Shown here one piece after another: positions 63,966 to 64,000 of a stretch of DNA of 64,000 nt. This DNA comes from Bacteroidaceae bacterium (GTDB taxonomy: Bacteria > Bacteroidota > Bacteroidia > Bacteroidales > Bacteroidaceae). A program made the translations under genes and the position numbers. The notes beneath the pieces were generated by a model. The model made no database searches. It saw nothing but the letters and a program-made list of their open reading frames with translations, and had not been told where the DNA came from. Numbering within the stretch: the stretch's first letter is position 1; every line of letters begins with the position of its first letter. Location: contig JAFYOS010000027.1 of NCBI GenBank assembly GCA_017560125.1, forward strand, positions 208,967-272,966, read 5' to 3'.

Positions 63966-64000
63966 TTTACAACGAAGAGTTTGATCCTGGCTCAGGATGA
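63966..64000 (+). rRNA. 16S ribosomal RNA, 5' end (partial)
   Basis: The universal 16S 5' sequence AGAGTTTGATCCTGGCTCAG starts at 63976 and runs on to the window end in GATGA. The mature 5' end is placed near 63966 by comparison with remembered Bacteroidota 16S genes, and could be off by several bases. Only about 35 bases are visible, too few for classification. Confidence 0.95.

Noticed and set aside
1-64000. CRISPR arrays, insertion sequences, phage or integron genes
   Set aside because: No tandem spaced repeats, transposase, integrase or phage-like products were recognised anywhere in the window.

Overview
The window is a gene-dense, mostly housekeeping stretch of a Bacteroidales-type (Bacteroidota) chromosome that runs into the first bases of a 16S rRNA gene at its right end. 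The assignment rests on: repeated TAnnTTTG (often TATCTTTG) -7 promoter boxes in place of E. coli-type -35/-10 elements; weak Shine-Dalgarno signals; DUF349, DUF3332, DUF5683, PorQ-like and LptE-family proteins; a BtuB/BtuG-type cobalamin locus; and several secreted glycoside hydrolases. Muribaculaceae would fit, because oxalate genes are known from that family, but the 16S fragment is too short to decide. There are no transposases, phage genes, integrons or CRISPR arrays.

Layout. 1-2.5 kb: parA-parB-DUF5683 (minus). 2.7-5 kb: secreted GH84 beta-N-acetylglucosaminidase. 5.1-7.1 kb: surE-lpxB. 7.1-10.3 kb: rsfS-ftsH-cdsA (minus). 10.45 kb: tRNA-Gln(CTG), then a SAM methyltransferase. 11.4-15.5 kb: DUF349 protein, then rsmA-mgtE (minus). 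15.6-19.9 kb: flippase-like membrane protein, pepD, DUF3332 lipoprotein, meaB. 20-23.6 kb: porQ-cmk-ispH-pfkA (minus). 24-28 kb: tonB, polyprenyl synthase, an unknown basic protein, tatD, hemolysin-III/PAQR. 28-33.5 kb: cobalamin riboswitch and btuB-btuG-btuF-btuC. 33.5-41 kb: rarA, GT2, then a minus-strand sigma-54 activator-lptE-TPR-secG run and an SLC13-type transporter. 41.2-51 kb: purL, HAD phosphatase, 5'-nucleotidase-nitroreductase-mntP-GH95 fucosidase. 51.3-56 kb: ECF sigma/anti-sigma pair divergent from an oxalate operon (frc-oxc-AEC transporter). 56-63.5 kb: Dus, a 1130-residue GH5-GH43 enzyme, twin-NBD ABC ATPase, serine hydrolase. 63.5-64 kb: rRNA promoter, leader and 16S start.

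The metabolic themes are glycan foraging (GH84, GH95, GH5-GH43, each exported and none beside a SusC/SusD pair), cobalamin capture and a cobalamin-linked chaperone (btu locus, MeaB), and oxalate catabolism. The oxalate operon has the same gene content as E. coli yfdW-yfdU-yfdV and is the most distinctive accessory module. Its CoA-transferase appears to carry Glu where remembered family sequences have an active-site Trp. Other points of interest are the absence of a btuD ATPase beside btuFC, a 29-bp-arm palindrome between GT2 and secG, three promoters so close to their ATGs that leaderless mRNAs are likely, and an ABC ATPase whose first nucleotide site lacks the catalytic Glu.

All functional calls come from reading motifs and recalling families; no database search was run.
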